A stretch of DNA of 19,158 bases. It comes from Cruorifilaria tuberocauda (lineage: Eukaryota > Nematoda > Chromadorea > Rhabditida > Onchocercidae). Location of the stretch: NCBI GenBank assembly GCA_013365365.1, contig JABVXU010000821.1, forward strand, positions 1 to 19,158. Reading direction: 5' to 3'. A program made the position numbers and the translations under genes. This document shows positions 1-10,200 of this stretch, one piece after another (position 1 is the stretch's first letter; each line of letters starts with the position of its first letter). The notes under the pieces were generated by a model that worked only from the letters and a program-made list of their open reading frames with translations, was not told the DNA's origin and searched no databases.

Positions 1-717
1 TTCTCTTATCAAAACTCCTAACATTTACTTGAATTCACTTTTTACAACCGCTGCTCAAGTGATACGAGTGATTGTTTGAGAATGGAAGATGTCAACACTG
101 TCGATTATTTGTATTGAAAAGTTAATACGCTAATATTTCACTGTAGTATAATTATTTGAAAAACAGCAATTATAAGGTCAAATAATAAACGAGACAGAGG
201 ATAGTGAAGCAATCAGTACCGGTCAAACAACGAAGATTTTAATCATGTTCTTCATGCGTGTTAGCTCAAGGGAAATTCAAATATAAATTGAAATGTGAAA
301 TAGTTTAAAGTAGATAAGATCATAATTTAAGCAATCTGATATATGATCATGCCGACCAATTGATTTCTTACTAATCGTTACACGGGAAGCAATTAAAAGT
401 TTTCTGGTATTGTTCAGCTGCCATTTACAACTTTCAACAAATAAAAACTGTCTGTAGAGAACTTTTCAAGCTTTTCTTGTATCGCAGCTTTCTCTTTTTT
501 CACCTTTTATGTTATGTTCTATCTTAACCATAATTCTTAATTGTTTCGTATACAAAGTAGTATAGAAATCAAAGACGACACTTTTCCTTTAAGCATAAAC
601 CTTCAACAATTGTTGTACAAGGTATATAATGACAACGGCTAGTTCTAACGATTCGTACATCTTTGAACTTCGCTGATATTCAAGCAGATTTGTGCTCACT
701 CCAAAATCAACTAAGAA
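1..717. other. 5' flank of the small secreted-protein gene, no gene recognised
   Basis: AT-rich DNA without a convincing exon on either strand. On the plus strand a TATA-like string (TATATAA, 623-629) runs into an ATG at 629 that opens a 15-codon reading frame closed by TGA at 674-676. This lies about 90 bases before the start codon at 718, so it could be an upstream ORF if transcription starts to its left, or the string could be a TATA box. Both readings are inference. The AGs nearest the 718 start (for example CTAAG just before it) are weak trans-splice acceptors. Confidence 0.4.
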
Positions 718-1385
718 ATGTGGAAATTTTTGACAACCGTTTTACTTGTACAAATTGCCTCTAGCTATGTTTTGACAAACGGTTTGTTTTTACTTTTATG
801 AATTGATAGGATTCTTATCTTCATTTTTTTCTTGGGGAACAGGACTAGATAAATATTGACTAAGTGAAATAGATAATTATTAATCTCGTAGAATTTTTAA
901 CAAAATTATTGTACATGAGGCCGTAAATTGCTACTTTATTTTGTATAAGAGTTCCAAGTAGCACTTCAATTTTATTAGGCTCAACTATGTACCATAAGTT
1001 GTCTACCGCCTGTTTCATACTTAAAAAAAAAAGCGCGACTAAATATAGCAGAAAACGAGAGTTCAATTTGATGGTATATGCTATGGACATCAAAGTTCTT
1101 GTTAGGTTCTGTAATAAACTTGAAAACTAATATGTTGGAAAACTGAGATCAAAATATTCTCAGTGACAGATTTCAAGCGAAAGATTTTTGCAGCAATTAT
1201 ATAAAAATTTTTTTTGAATATTTATCTTAACTCCAGCATTAATGTATTCTCGGAATCCCGTCTTCACACTGGAATTATCACCACCAGTTCAATGGACTTA
1301 TCATAATGAAACGGATGAAACGCATGATCAACTTACAAAACGATTAAAAGAGACAAAGGAAAAATGTAAACATTGTGGACATTGA
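718..1385 (+). CDS. small secreted protein, unrecognised, two exons (70 aa)
   Basis: I do not recognise this protein. Two exons fit in phase: 718-781 (phase 1 end, donor G|GTTTGT) and 1237-1385 (acceptor CTCCAG, stop TGA 1383-1385), giving 71 codons with stop. Residues 1-20 begin MWKFLTTVLLVQIASSY, a classic signal peptide with a charged residue, a hydrophobic core and small residues (A-S-S) near a likely cleavage point. The mature part of about 50 residues is hydrophilic. It has one N-glycosylation sequon (NET), a Lys-Arg pair followed by a KETKEK-like basic/acidic run, and it ends with CKHCGH, a CxxC motif. No transmembrane segment follows the signal, so the product is probably exported. 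Each exon alone is too short to stand out. Support is the signal peptide plus matching phase across a 455-base intron. An additional small exon inside that intron cannot be excluded. Confidence 0.55.
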
Positions 1386-2909
1386 TAGATGATTCTGTCA
1401 ACGATTTAATTTGGTAATTACATATCATTCTTGGCGAACACAGCTATCGATTTATAACATGACATATATTAGTTTATTTCCTGTTATACATTGTTGTCAC
1501 TTGGCGTAGATCGTACCTCCCTTGATTATTGTTAAAGATATATTAATCGTTTGTTTTTTCCTACATATTACCCATACTCTGTTGTTGACGTTAAATGTTA
1601 TAATATTTTCATTTCATACTTGACTAAAAAGTGAAATATGAAATTAAAGTGTTATAAAAATTCATCGCAGTTTTTTTACACTACAAAATATCATATTTTA
1701 CTGAAAAATCTCCATACAAAGTTCAATCTTCAATAGTAAGTTTTTCGTTAGTTCCAAACTTTTCATTGCTGACGAATTTAAAGATAAACAAATAATCGAT
1801 AATACAAAGAATCGGATTTTCATGTGCAGAGAATAGCATAAAAATAACGGATAGAATGAAAAGAATTTATAGTTGGAGTGGAAAACGTACTACTTCTTAT
1901 TATAATATGAAAATAGAAGAATTTATTATTCAAATTATATATCTGAAAAAGTAGTGAAGAAAGTTTTTGAAATGATTAGCATGGAAGAGAAGTGGAAAGA
2001 CAGATATTCACAAAAAGAAGAAAAGAGGAACTAACCAAAATTTCTCGTTTAATAAGGTTCCATTGATTTATAAACTCTATTTCATGCTTTCATCCATTTA
2101 TTTCAAAGAATGAAAGAAAATGAAATGAATTTAAGCACTGCATAAATGCATGTAAACTCAGTCAAAATATATCGCTTCATTCACCAATAAAAGATTATCT
2201 TTGTATAATTGCCTGCTTATAACACTTGAAGAAAGTATTTACACAGATATTAATTGATAACATTGCTTATACGCAATAGGTAATTGGCAATGAGCAATTT
2301 ACCTATGGAAGAATGATACTAAAGGGATCTCTTTAAGCGCTGTAAAAGTTTGAAAAGGAAAACTTGAGAAACAGAACACAAAAAAATAGAGAGATACGTT
2401 GGGTTATTTAGGATGCTGAGCTTGATTTAGGTGAATTAGTTAAATTAAACTAGTCTAAGCTTGACTCGAGTAGACTAAGCCTTATGTTAATAAATTGGAG
2501 AAAATTCGTGCCAACATATACCGAATTATGTTTACTTCATTTTCAACGATGAGTATGAAAGTAATTTAGTACTCGTTTTCCACGTGAATTACGGAATATC
2601 CTCAGACGTGCGGCGATCTGTGAGATGCTTCGTCAGGTGCATAAATACATAGGAAAGTACTATTTCACTGAAGAAGAAAGTAATGAGAGAGAAAGGAAAT
2701 GAGGTAGGAGTACTATTATTAATATTGTCGCTTACCGAATGCTTCGAAGGTGTTTGTTCTCTCATTATTCGAATCATGAGTTATAAAAAGTCAGTGATGC
2801 AGTTTCCTTCACTAGCTATCCAATTTCATGTTTTAGATAATTTCATTTCTCTTAACCATCCTTCCATTCATTACGTTATTCCCTTAAAAGTTCTATTAAA
2901 ATTGTTAAT
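1386..2909. other. intergenic, upstream of the enoyl-CoA hydratase gene
   Basis: No supported gene. Stops are dense in all frames for most of the stretch, and 1840-2110 is purine-rich on the plus strand. A short inverted repeat (AGTCTA 2452-2457 against TAGACT 2471-2476) lies within a block of related words. A locally GC-richer patch at about 2580-2645 contains a CACGTG E-box (2581-2586) and several CpGs. It is the likeliest promoter element for the gene starting at 2933, though a plus-strand frame is also open through it (2562-2702). Confidence 0.4.
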
Positions 2910-2932
2910 AATTTCAGAAGTAATTTCAGAAG
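2910..2932 (+). promoter_or_regulatory. duplicated candidate spliced-leader trans-splice acceptor
   Basis: A 12-base unit (AATTTCAGAAGT) occurs twice back to back, at 2910-2921 and 2922-2932, the second copy running directly into the ATG at 2933. Each copy ends in TTTCAG, the nematode 3' splice consensus (AG at 2916-2917 and 2928-2929). With no upstream exon needed, these are best read as alternative trans-splice acceptors. The mature mRNA leader would then be 3 or 15 bases long between the spliced leader and the start codon. Use of a spliced leader is inference. Confidence 0.55.
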
Positions 2933-5589
2933 ATGTCAAAAGCTATACGGCATTTACTGTTATCATTCGATACTTCGACGAGAATGTTATTAGATTCTTG
3001 GAAGTTTCAACGATGTAATTTTGCGTGTAAGTCCAAAATATTTTCCTAAATTGAATAATGCGATCGTAGTTTGCATTATTTCTTATATTTTGCACTTTCG
3101 TTTGTATTAACATATTTATTCGTTACAGCTGCAGTGCATTTGGTCAAAATAGAAAGAGTTGGTGATAAAATGAATGTTGGTTTAATTAAACTTGATAGGC
3201 CTAAAGCATTAAATGCATTGTGCGGTCAACTTATACAAGAAGTAAGTCCAATACTAAATTAATTTACTCGGAAGTAAACAGGAAGGACATTAATCAAGAA
3301 TTCTACTCTTGGAATATTTAAATAAACTTGTTATCATAATACTATTACCAATCGCAAAGATTGGTACCAGCTAAAAGGGAGAATATGGAAGAAAAATAAA
3401 ATTCTTAAAAATTTCTTATTATTACATAATATTAAAATTACTCTTCATCTTTCGTTTATTTCAAAGGAGAAAAATCAAAAATAACAAATTCTCGTTTTGT
3501 AGCTTTCAGATGCATTAGTTGAATTTGATAATGATGCTTCAATTGGAGCAGTGGTAATAACAGGCGGCAAACGTGTTTTTTCAGGTCTGACATATTTTTT
3601 ATTCTTTATTTTTATCTTTTAGATACTTTTAGGGAAAATAGTCGAATTAATTATTTTACAGAACATTCATCTTGCTATAAATCACTTTTGATCGATATAA
3701 TTGAAAAATTTCATGATTACTTAATTCTTTTGCGAAAGTATGTATAATGATTGTTATTTTGTCTGCCTTATTCTTTAGTCATATGTGTTGGAAGTAAGTC
3801 TTCTTCACTTATAATAGATATGACTGAAGAAAAAAGCGTAATTATGGTAAAAGCTTTCAGTTTTTAAAAATATCTTTTAATATGCAAAGTATCATTTACT
3901 TAATATTATTTTAAAGAATATTTAATTATATACTCTATATATATTATGGTGAGATCAGTAAAATGATTTTGATTCGAGTTTAAGGAGGAGTATATAATGA
4001 AGCATTTTCTTCCCTTTTTCTCGGAAACATTTTCGCATTTTCTTCCCTTTTTCTCGGAAACATTTTCTATTTTGATACATGGCATCGAAAAGGAGAAATC
4101 GGTTCAATGCTCTTCATGAAATCCTTTATTGTTGTTCTGCAGGAATATGCATCTTTTTAAGTATAGATGTATTTACATGCATTACAGTAGGAGCCGATAT
4201 AAAAGAGCTATGTGCTGTTCAGCATGAATCGATATCATCCGAAAATGCATTGGAAAAGTGGACGCAAATATCGAGGATGAAGAAACCAATTATTGCTGCC
4301 GTAAATGGTCATGCACTTGGTGGTGGTTGTGAATTAGCTATGATGTGTGATATAATTTATGCCGGAGAGGAAGCTAAGTTTGGACAACCGGAAGTTATTA
4401 TCGGAACTATACCAGGTAGTGTTTCGTAGATAATATTAATGCTTGAGAATATTTCTGTAAAGTAGCTATGATTCTTTTCATTAACTGGGAGTAAAAGTCA
4501 AAGAAGATAGTTTTCAAAATTTAATAACTACTTTAAGACTGAGGTCCTGCACGTAAATAAATTAATTCTTATGAGTTTTGGGTGAAAGTATTTATGGCGG
4601 AGTTTACTATTAATATAAAATTAATTTGTGATCACATAAAAGCTTAGATTAGCAACATTATTCTCCATACTTCATATTCAGGATCTTGAAGTAATTTTTA
4701 ATTTCTGAAAAATGGTTCTCGGTCATGAAGAAGATACAGTGTAGGTTTTCCAACAATTTAAGGGTTCTAATTCCTTCCCTAAATTCTGACAGATGTAATT
4801 TGTAGGTGCTGGTGGTACCCAAAGGTGGTTGCGCGTTACTGGCAAATCTTTGGCCATGGAAGTTTGTTTGACAGGGATACCCATAACAGCGCAAGAAGCG
4901 AAAGAATGTGGTCTTGTTTCAAAAGTATTCCCAGTTGATCAAGTAAGTTTTCCGATATTTCGACTCTTTGTTTGATCTCGAATCTGGATGATTTCTTAAT
5001 TACAGTGAATTTTGCATAAAACTAATCGGGATTGAATTGTGGAAGTTTTGCGTAGAATAATAATAAATGCATATCTCACTTTGTATATGTAATTCAGTTG
5101 CAATGTTTAGGTTGTATCGGAAGCTATAAAGACCGCTGAAAAAATTAGTGAACATTCACCACTGATAGTATCATTTGTGAAAGATGCTATTAATTGTTCT
5201 TATGAAACTTTCCTTCAAGAGGGTCTTCGATATGAAAACCACCTATTTCGTGCCACTTTTGCTACGGTATGTACATGTCCGATTCATTTTGATTGTGTGT
5301 CTGTTTAACCTTCGTTTACACTCTGCAATCAAGCATGAAATTATCACTTCGCTTACTGTACTTGTAACTACTAATAAATCATTTTCAAACTGGATAAAAT
5401 TTGGAGATATATGATCATTTTGAGCATTTGCTACCTAAGATGTAGAAATTTGTAGAAAATTTCAAATCACAAATTAATTGTTCGAGTTTAATTTAATTCA
5501 ATTTTAATGATTTTCCCTTTCAGCAAGATCAAAAAGAAGGTATGAAAGCATTTCTGGAAAAACGTAAACCAAAATGGACTTCTTCATGA
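2933..5589 (+). CDS. ech-6: mitochondrial short-chain enoyl-CoA hydratase (ECHS1/ECH-6 type)
   Basis: Hydrates 2-trans-enoyl-CoA to 3-hydroxyacyl-CoA in the mitochondrial matrix (beta-oxidation, branched-chain amino acid breakdown). Seven exons join in phase to 291 aa, the usual family length (about 290): 2933-3026, 3129-3241, 3503-3584, 4188-4415, 4806-4942, 5111-5266 and 5524-5589. Residues 1-31 are rich in K/R and hydrophobic residues and poor in acids, as in a mitochondrial presequence. The crotonase fold follows: [10 protein letters not shown] (53-62), GADIKE (98-103, oxyanion-hole region), the GGGCELAM loop with catalytic Glu145, FGQPE with catalytic Glu165 (equivalents of rat Glu144 and Glu164), then GAGGTQR. 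The protein ends KPKWTSS. The start is the first ATG after the TTTCAG acceptors. One oddity is Val97 before GAD, created at the exon 3/4 junction, where the family normally has Ala. Mitochondrial ECHS1 type is preferred over other crotonases because of the length and motif string. Confidence 0.95.
4002..4067. repeat. perfect 33-bp tandem duplication in hydratase intron 3
   Basis: Two identical 33-base copies (4002-4034 and 4035-4067) starting GCATTTTCTTCCC and ending AACATTTTC on the plus strand. They lie in intron 3 (3585-4187), about 120 bases before the exon 4 acceptor, and are pyrimidine-rich. Complete identity indicates a recent duplication. No coding effect is expected. Confidence 0.95.
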
Positions 5590-5696
5590 CTTGAATGAAA
5601 TCATTGATTTATTAGAATATTAACTTTCAGTTATTTTTCTATATTTGGCAATACGGTTTTCGGTATTCAGATAATGCTTATTTCCTGCACTGTAAG

Positions 5697-5803
5697 AATA
5701 AAGAGAATGAATTTCTGTGTTAATATATGTGAACAATCTTCTGGAATAGCACCGCGTAGCGAGTTAATTCTAATCACTTTTAATTTTAATGAGTACAAAT
5801 AAA
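5697..5803 (+). promoter_or_regulatory. poly(A) signals of the enoyl-CoA hydratase gene
   Basis: Two exact AATAAA hexamers lie on the plus strand after the stop codon, at 5697-5702 and 5798-5803, 108 and 209 bases downstream. Either would give a short 3' UTR of normal nematode size. Which is used cannot be decided from sequence. Confidence 0.5.
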
Positions 5804-7291
5804 TCATTGTACTACTGTTATCATGGAGTGCTGCGTAACATACCGCTGAACTATCAATAGAAGTATTCAGTGTTAGTGTTGCTTTTCTTGCTCGTGCTTT
5901 GCAGTAGTTTAATACAATCAACCTTCTTACATATTTATGATTTAAATTGCTTAGAAATGTTTTAAACGATTCTGGTATTCTTGATTGTTTAAGAAAAAAT
6001 GCAAAGTAGACCTTTCAATCCTAAGTGAACTTTGTTTATATGAAATGAAGAAAATTCCAAAGTTAGAAAATTAAGTATTATAATGATTTACACCAGACAA
6101 TTGGTATCTTGCTAAAGAAATATTTTCGGATATGCCTTAACCTCAGTCAAAGGAGGGAATTGTAAGGACATTAACTTCGTGACACTTTTCCCCCTGATTC
6201 ATGGATGCCACAAAGTTAACTCTAATTAAATATCGACTGTTACACCAACTTTGCAATTTTATGACGGGAAAATTCCTCAAAAAGGACGACTGTCAGAATT
6301 CATCAAAAGATGAACTTCCTTACTCTTTATTTATTTCCTTGTTAATTTAGTAAGTGCATAATGAAAATGAAAAAAGGTTAGAAATGTAAAGTTACCGCAA
6401 AAGTATTTGAAGTTAGAAATTAATAAAACTTGAACAATTTTTTATAATGACCTTTAATAGATGTCAGTTTCGTAATGATCGATACATCATTAAAGTTAAA
6501 TTTGTGGAATCAGTAGAGAAGTTGACAGAACAATCAGTTTCAAGATCGTGATTACAATTGCTTCTCTTATATTTGTCATATTTTTTTCACAAAACAGAAA
6601 GACACAAGCGAAAACAACTTCAAAATGAACTTATGTTGAATGGATAGTATTATACATTCTCACGCCAAAACTTTTGATTCTTTTGAACTCTGCAGATAAA
6701 TATTTTATATCTACTGAACAGTTGTCTAAAGCCACTTATAGTAAGAGTGGATAGCAATATTTGAATGATCATAAAGATATTATAGATCGACATTAGTTTC
6801 TGGACCAGAATCAAAAAATACCAACAGAACACCTAGAAGTGATTACAATACATGTTTTGGTTGTCTTTCTACACGAGGATCGACGGAAATTAACTTCAAA
6901 TTAATATTAAACCGTTATATTTAGTGAACAATTATCTAGCTACAGTCACATGTTACGATATTTTTAAACCCTGGACTTCTGTTTGTGGAAAAGTGATATT
7001 GCTTTCATCAGTAATTTTTCGCTAATAAAATTACCATTTATCATTTACTAGTTAGCAGCAGCAAATATTCTAACATTCTTCAACTTTTTTTATAAAAGTT
7101 TGAGTTGGCGACATATATTTATAAATCTAGACCGGTGATTCGCATGCAAATAACCATACAGACCTGGAAAATCATCATTCTTGATAGAAAGAATCACTAA
7201 ATAATACTATTGCAGTGGTAATATTTCCAATATTCTGAACATTTGTTTTAGAAACCGAATCAACAAAACTGCTGTTTTAAAATTCTTATTA
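5804..7291. other. convergent intergenic spacer, no gene recognised
   Basis: This separates the 3' ends of the plus-strand hydratase and the minus-strand RTEL1 gene. Frames are stop-rich. The minus-strand frame at 6650-6832 is hydrophobic and low in complexity, with no supporting splice signals. A somewhat less AT-rich island at about 6130-6300 contains an imperfect inverted repeat, listed separately. I saw no close AATAAA for RTEL1 on the minus strand just past 7292, so its poly(A) signal is probably a variant. Confidence 0.5.
6171..6219. repeat. imperfect inverted repeat
   Basis: The left arm 6171-6184 (TTAACTTCGTGACA) matches the reverse complement of the right arm 6206-6219 (TGCCACAAAGTTAA) at 12 of 14 positions, with a 21-base spacer. 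It could form a hairpin in RNA, or be the remnant of a small inverted-repeat element. No flanking target-site duplication was seen. Confidence 0.4.
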
Positions 7292-10200
7292 TTAAATCTG
7301 AATATCAGAGTAATTAGATGACATGGAAAATAAACAGAAAACTGCGAAAGACGAACAATAAATATATAAGTTCTGGTCATAGAATTAAAGTTGAGACTTG
7401 AAATTTTTATACTTGTTTGAGAAATTTTAAATTTTACCTTTGAAAATTTCCAAATGATTTGGTACCGTTTCCATACTAAATGTTGAAATCAGTGTTTGAA
7501 AATTATTATCCGCTGCATAATTTGTTAATGCCAATTTTAGAGCTATGCGTTTCGATTTCTCAACGGATTGAAGCTGAAATACTTCTCTGAAGAAGTTTTA
7601 TTAGGTAGAAATCTTAATTTAAACATACAGGTTTTATCATAAAATTTAAATACTGATAAGAATGTGGATTGAAATTCTTAAGTAATTCAAAGAATTTCCG
7701 TACTACTTCCATTTTATACATTCTTGAATGCTCACCAATCTATTGTATTCCACTGCAGATCTTTGCCAAGCAGCCATTATATCTCCGTCAAACTGTAATA
7801 TTGATTAAGATTTATGTTAAAATTTGTATGAAGAGTTTAAAATAACTATAGAAGGACCGGATTTTAAAAATTTTGCACGAAATGCAAAATTACCATGATT
7901 GAGCTGCAAAAATTTTTGGATAATAGAAAATACAGCTTTCAATTTTTCTTACCTTTAAAGTAGATAATCATGCAGCTGTAATACAAAATATATATCCATA
8001 TTTCAAAAATAACTGAATTAAAAGAGAAACTCACGTCTTTTATCTTTTCCTCAGACACATTAATTCCTGGGAAGCGTTGTTCCTCAATCAAAGATGAAGC
8101 GTTCGGCTAAAATGTTACCTGCTTTATTATTGATGGAAATTAAGATTAATAAAAATTATCAAGATTACTCATTGTCATCTGCTAGTTATGGATTTATAAC
8201 ATTCCAGAAAACAAGAATCATAAATATTAGTTACCTTTAGACGTAACTTAGGTCTAGTTTTCCGAATTATTAAGCCACTAGCTGACTGAATATTACTATC
8301 ATCTATATCAGTAAAATGACCAATATCAGCCATTTCATTCATCTTTTTTACTTCTTCCTAAAAGTACAGAGAGAAAAAGGAACGGTAAGATCATGTGTAA
8401 ATTGAAATTGAATTGAAGAAACAATGAATAAAAAAATATTAGTATTAGCAACCTAACTGATGGGTGAAGTAAACAGAAAAATTCGAAAGCACTCATAGAT
8501 TTTTTCGTGATCTTCAGTCTTCAAGCATGTAATTTAAAAAACCTAATTTGCCTGCGACATTTAATAAAGAGAAACATTAAAAAATTACAAATAGAAAATC
8601 TGCAAAAATTCTTTGAAATAAATAAATTGTGATATAAAAGAAGTGAAGCATACTAATTCTTCGAAAATACAACTTCTTTTTGGACGTTTTAGTATGGTTT
8701 CTTCGACGCCCATACTTTTTTCAAACGCTGCTACTGCTTCAGAAGAGTAGAGTGTATCGATATCAAAAGGCAAGTCCTCATTGTTTACCAACTTCTGTTC
8801 CAGGAAATCATGCCGCTTCCGGGAACAAGCGAATTCTGGAGCCACTGTCACAGTTGATGATATCTTTCTATGATTAACACGTGCCTATAAAACTACAGGT
8901 TAACATGACAGATAATATTCCAAGGAGAAATAATATTCCATAATAGATAATATTCCGGTTAAAATGTATAATAGATAATATTCCGGTTAAAATGTATGTT
9001 GAGTAATAGCCATATCTAGTTGGATGCGAGAAGAAAATATTAAGAGATCCCTTACTATGGAATGCATAATTATTGCTTATAAGATACAATTATTCTTGCT
9101 TCGAGGTTCAGTAAATTCGACTAGAAGAGACATGAAAACATGTTAAATAGAATTTACGACTTGGAAAAAAATATTTCGAATTAGAAGTCATATGAAACAA
9201 AACAAATCAAAAAATTAATACCTCGATATTTCTTTTCTTGAAGAACTGCTTGCATTCATTCTCAAAATGGCTGATATTTTGATAATTTTTCAAACATTCA
9301 CGCATCCATGAAGGAAACCGCTTTGACGGCATTGAACAAAATCTTTAAAAATTTAGATACACTGTAATGAATAGTGCTCAAACAATTTAACCGAGATCAA
9401 TTAATTAACTTCATATATTAGATAAACGCTAATTTAATTATATTGCCAGATATCGCTTTTCGCTTAAAAAGTTATAACATGAATATTGGCACTTCCTAAT
9501 AGCAATTTACTGTGTAAGATATATCTAGACTTAGCTTCATCTTATTCACTTCATTTACGCCATATTTGTGCCCAATGTTGCGTTAAATAAATCATTGTCT
9601 GCAAATTAAACGAAACGAAAGTTGTTAAGTCTAAACCTAGAATCAACCAGAATAACAACACCAAAGTCATTTTTATGTCGAAGAACACGTCCAATTGACT
9701 GATTCACACCGCGAATTGCATCAATTTGATACCATTCATCAGCTGATATATTCTAAAAGTTAAGATGTGACAAGATGCAAAGTTATTATAAACTGATAAT
9801 GCATAAATTCCCTTAATCCATCGGAACATTACTGCAATACCAAGGTTCAGAAAAAGAATGAGAAAATAGAAAAAAGAGGAAAATAAGCCAAGATAAGTCA
9901 GATGATGCAGCGTTATCGGTTTCAACTAGCTAAATGTAATTCATAATACATCACATATGATAATTTCCGATCCATTTCAAAAGATTTTCCCTATTACAAT
10001 TAGTGTAATTAATTTGAGTGATCTATATTGATTTCTAGGAGGAAGGGAGTTAATGACCTTCATTTTTCTTATAATCACAAGAAAATTTATTTCATCGAAG
10101 CTATGAAGTTTGTATTAACTTTTTTTAATTCCTCCTTCGCGATACCTATTCTTTGTTTAGTGAGAAATTGTTTTTTAAGCTCAATTCTCGGATTGGTCGT

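Noticed and set aside
860..1093. Minus-strand frame with a hydrophobic stretch resembling a signal peptide
   Set aside because: It lies wholly in the intron of the small secreted-protein gene, starts from TTG/ATG without a good acceptor, and chance frames of this length are expected in a 19-kb window. No partner exon was found.
2451..2480. Possible telomere-like or transposon-end repeat around AGTCTA/TAGACT
   Set aside because: Only six-base arms, no TTAGGC tandem run, and no target-site duplication.
2683..3018. 111-codon plus-strand frame overlapping the hydratase start
   Set aside because: It covers hydratase exon 1 in another frame, and its hydrophobic, Ile/Leu-rich composition is typical of translated AT-rich noncoding DNA.
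6650..6832. 60-codon minus-strand hydrophobic frame in the convergent spacer
   Set aside because: No flanking splice sites or in-phase neighbours, and the composition is that of random A/T-rich DNA.
8680..8877. 65-codon plus-strand frame
   Set aside because: It is antisense to RTEL1 exon 18, and the minus-strand frame fits the spliced helicase in phase.
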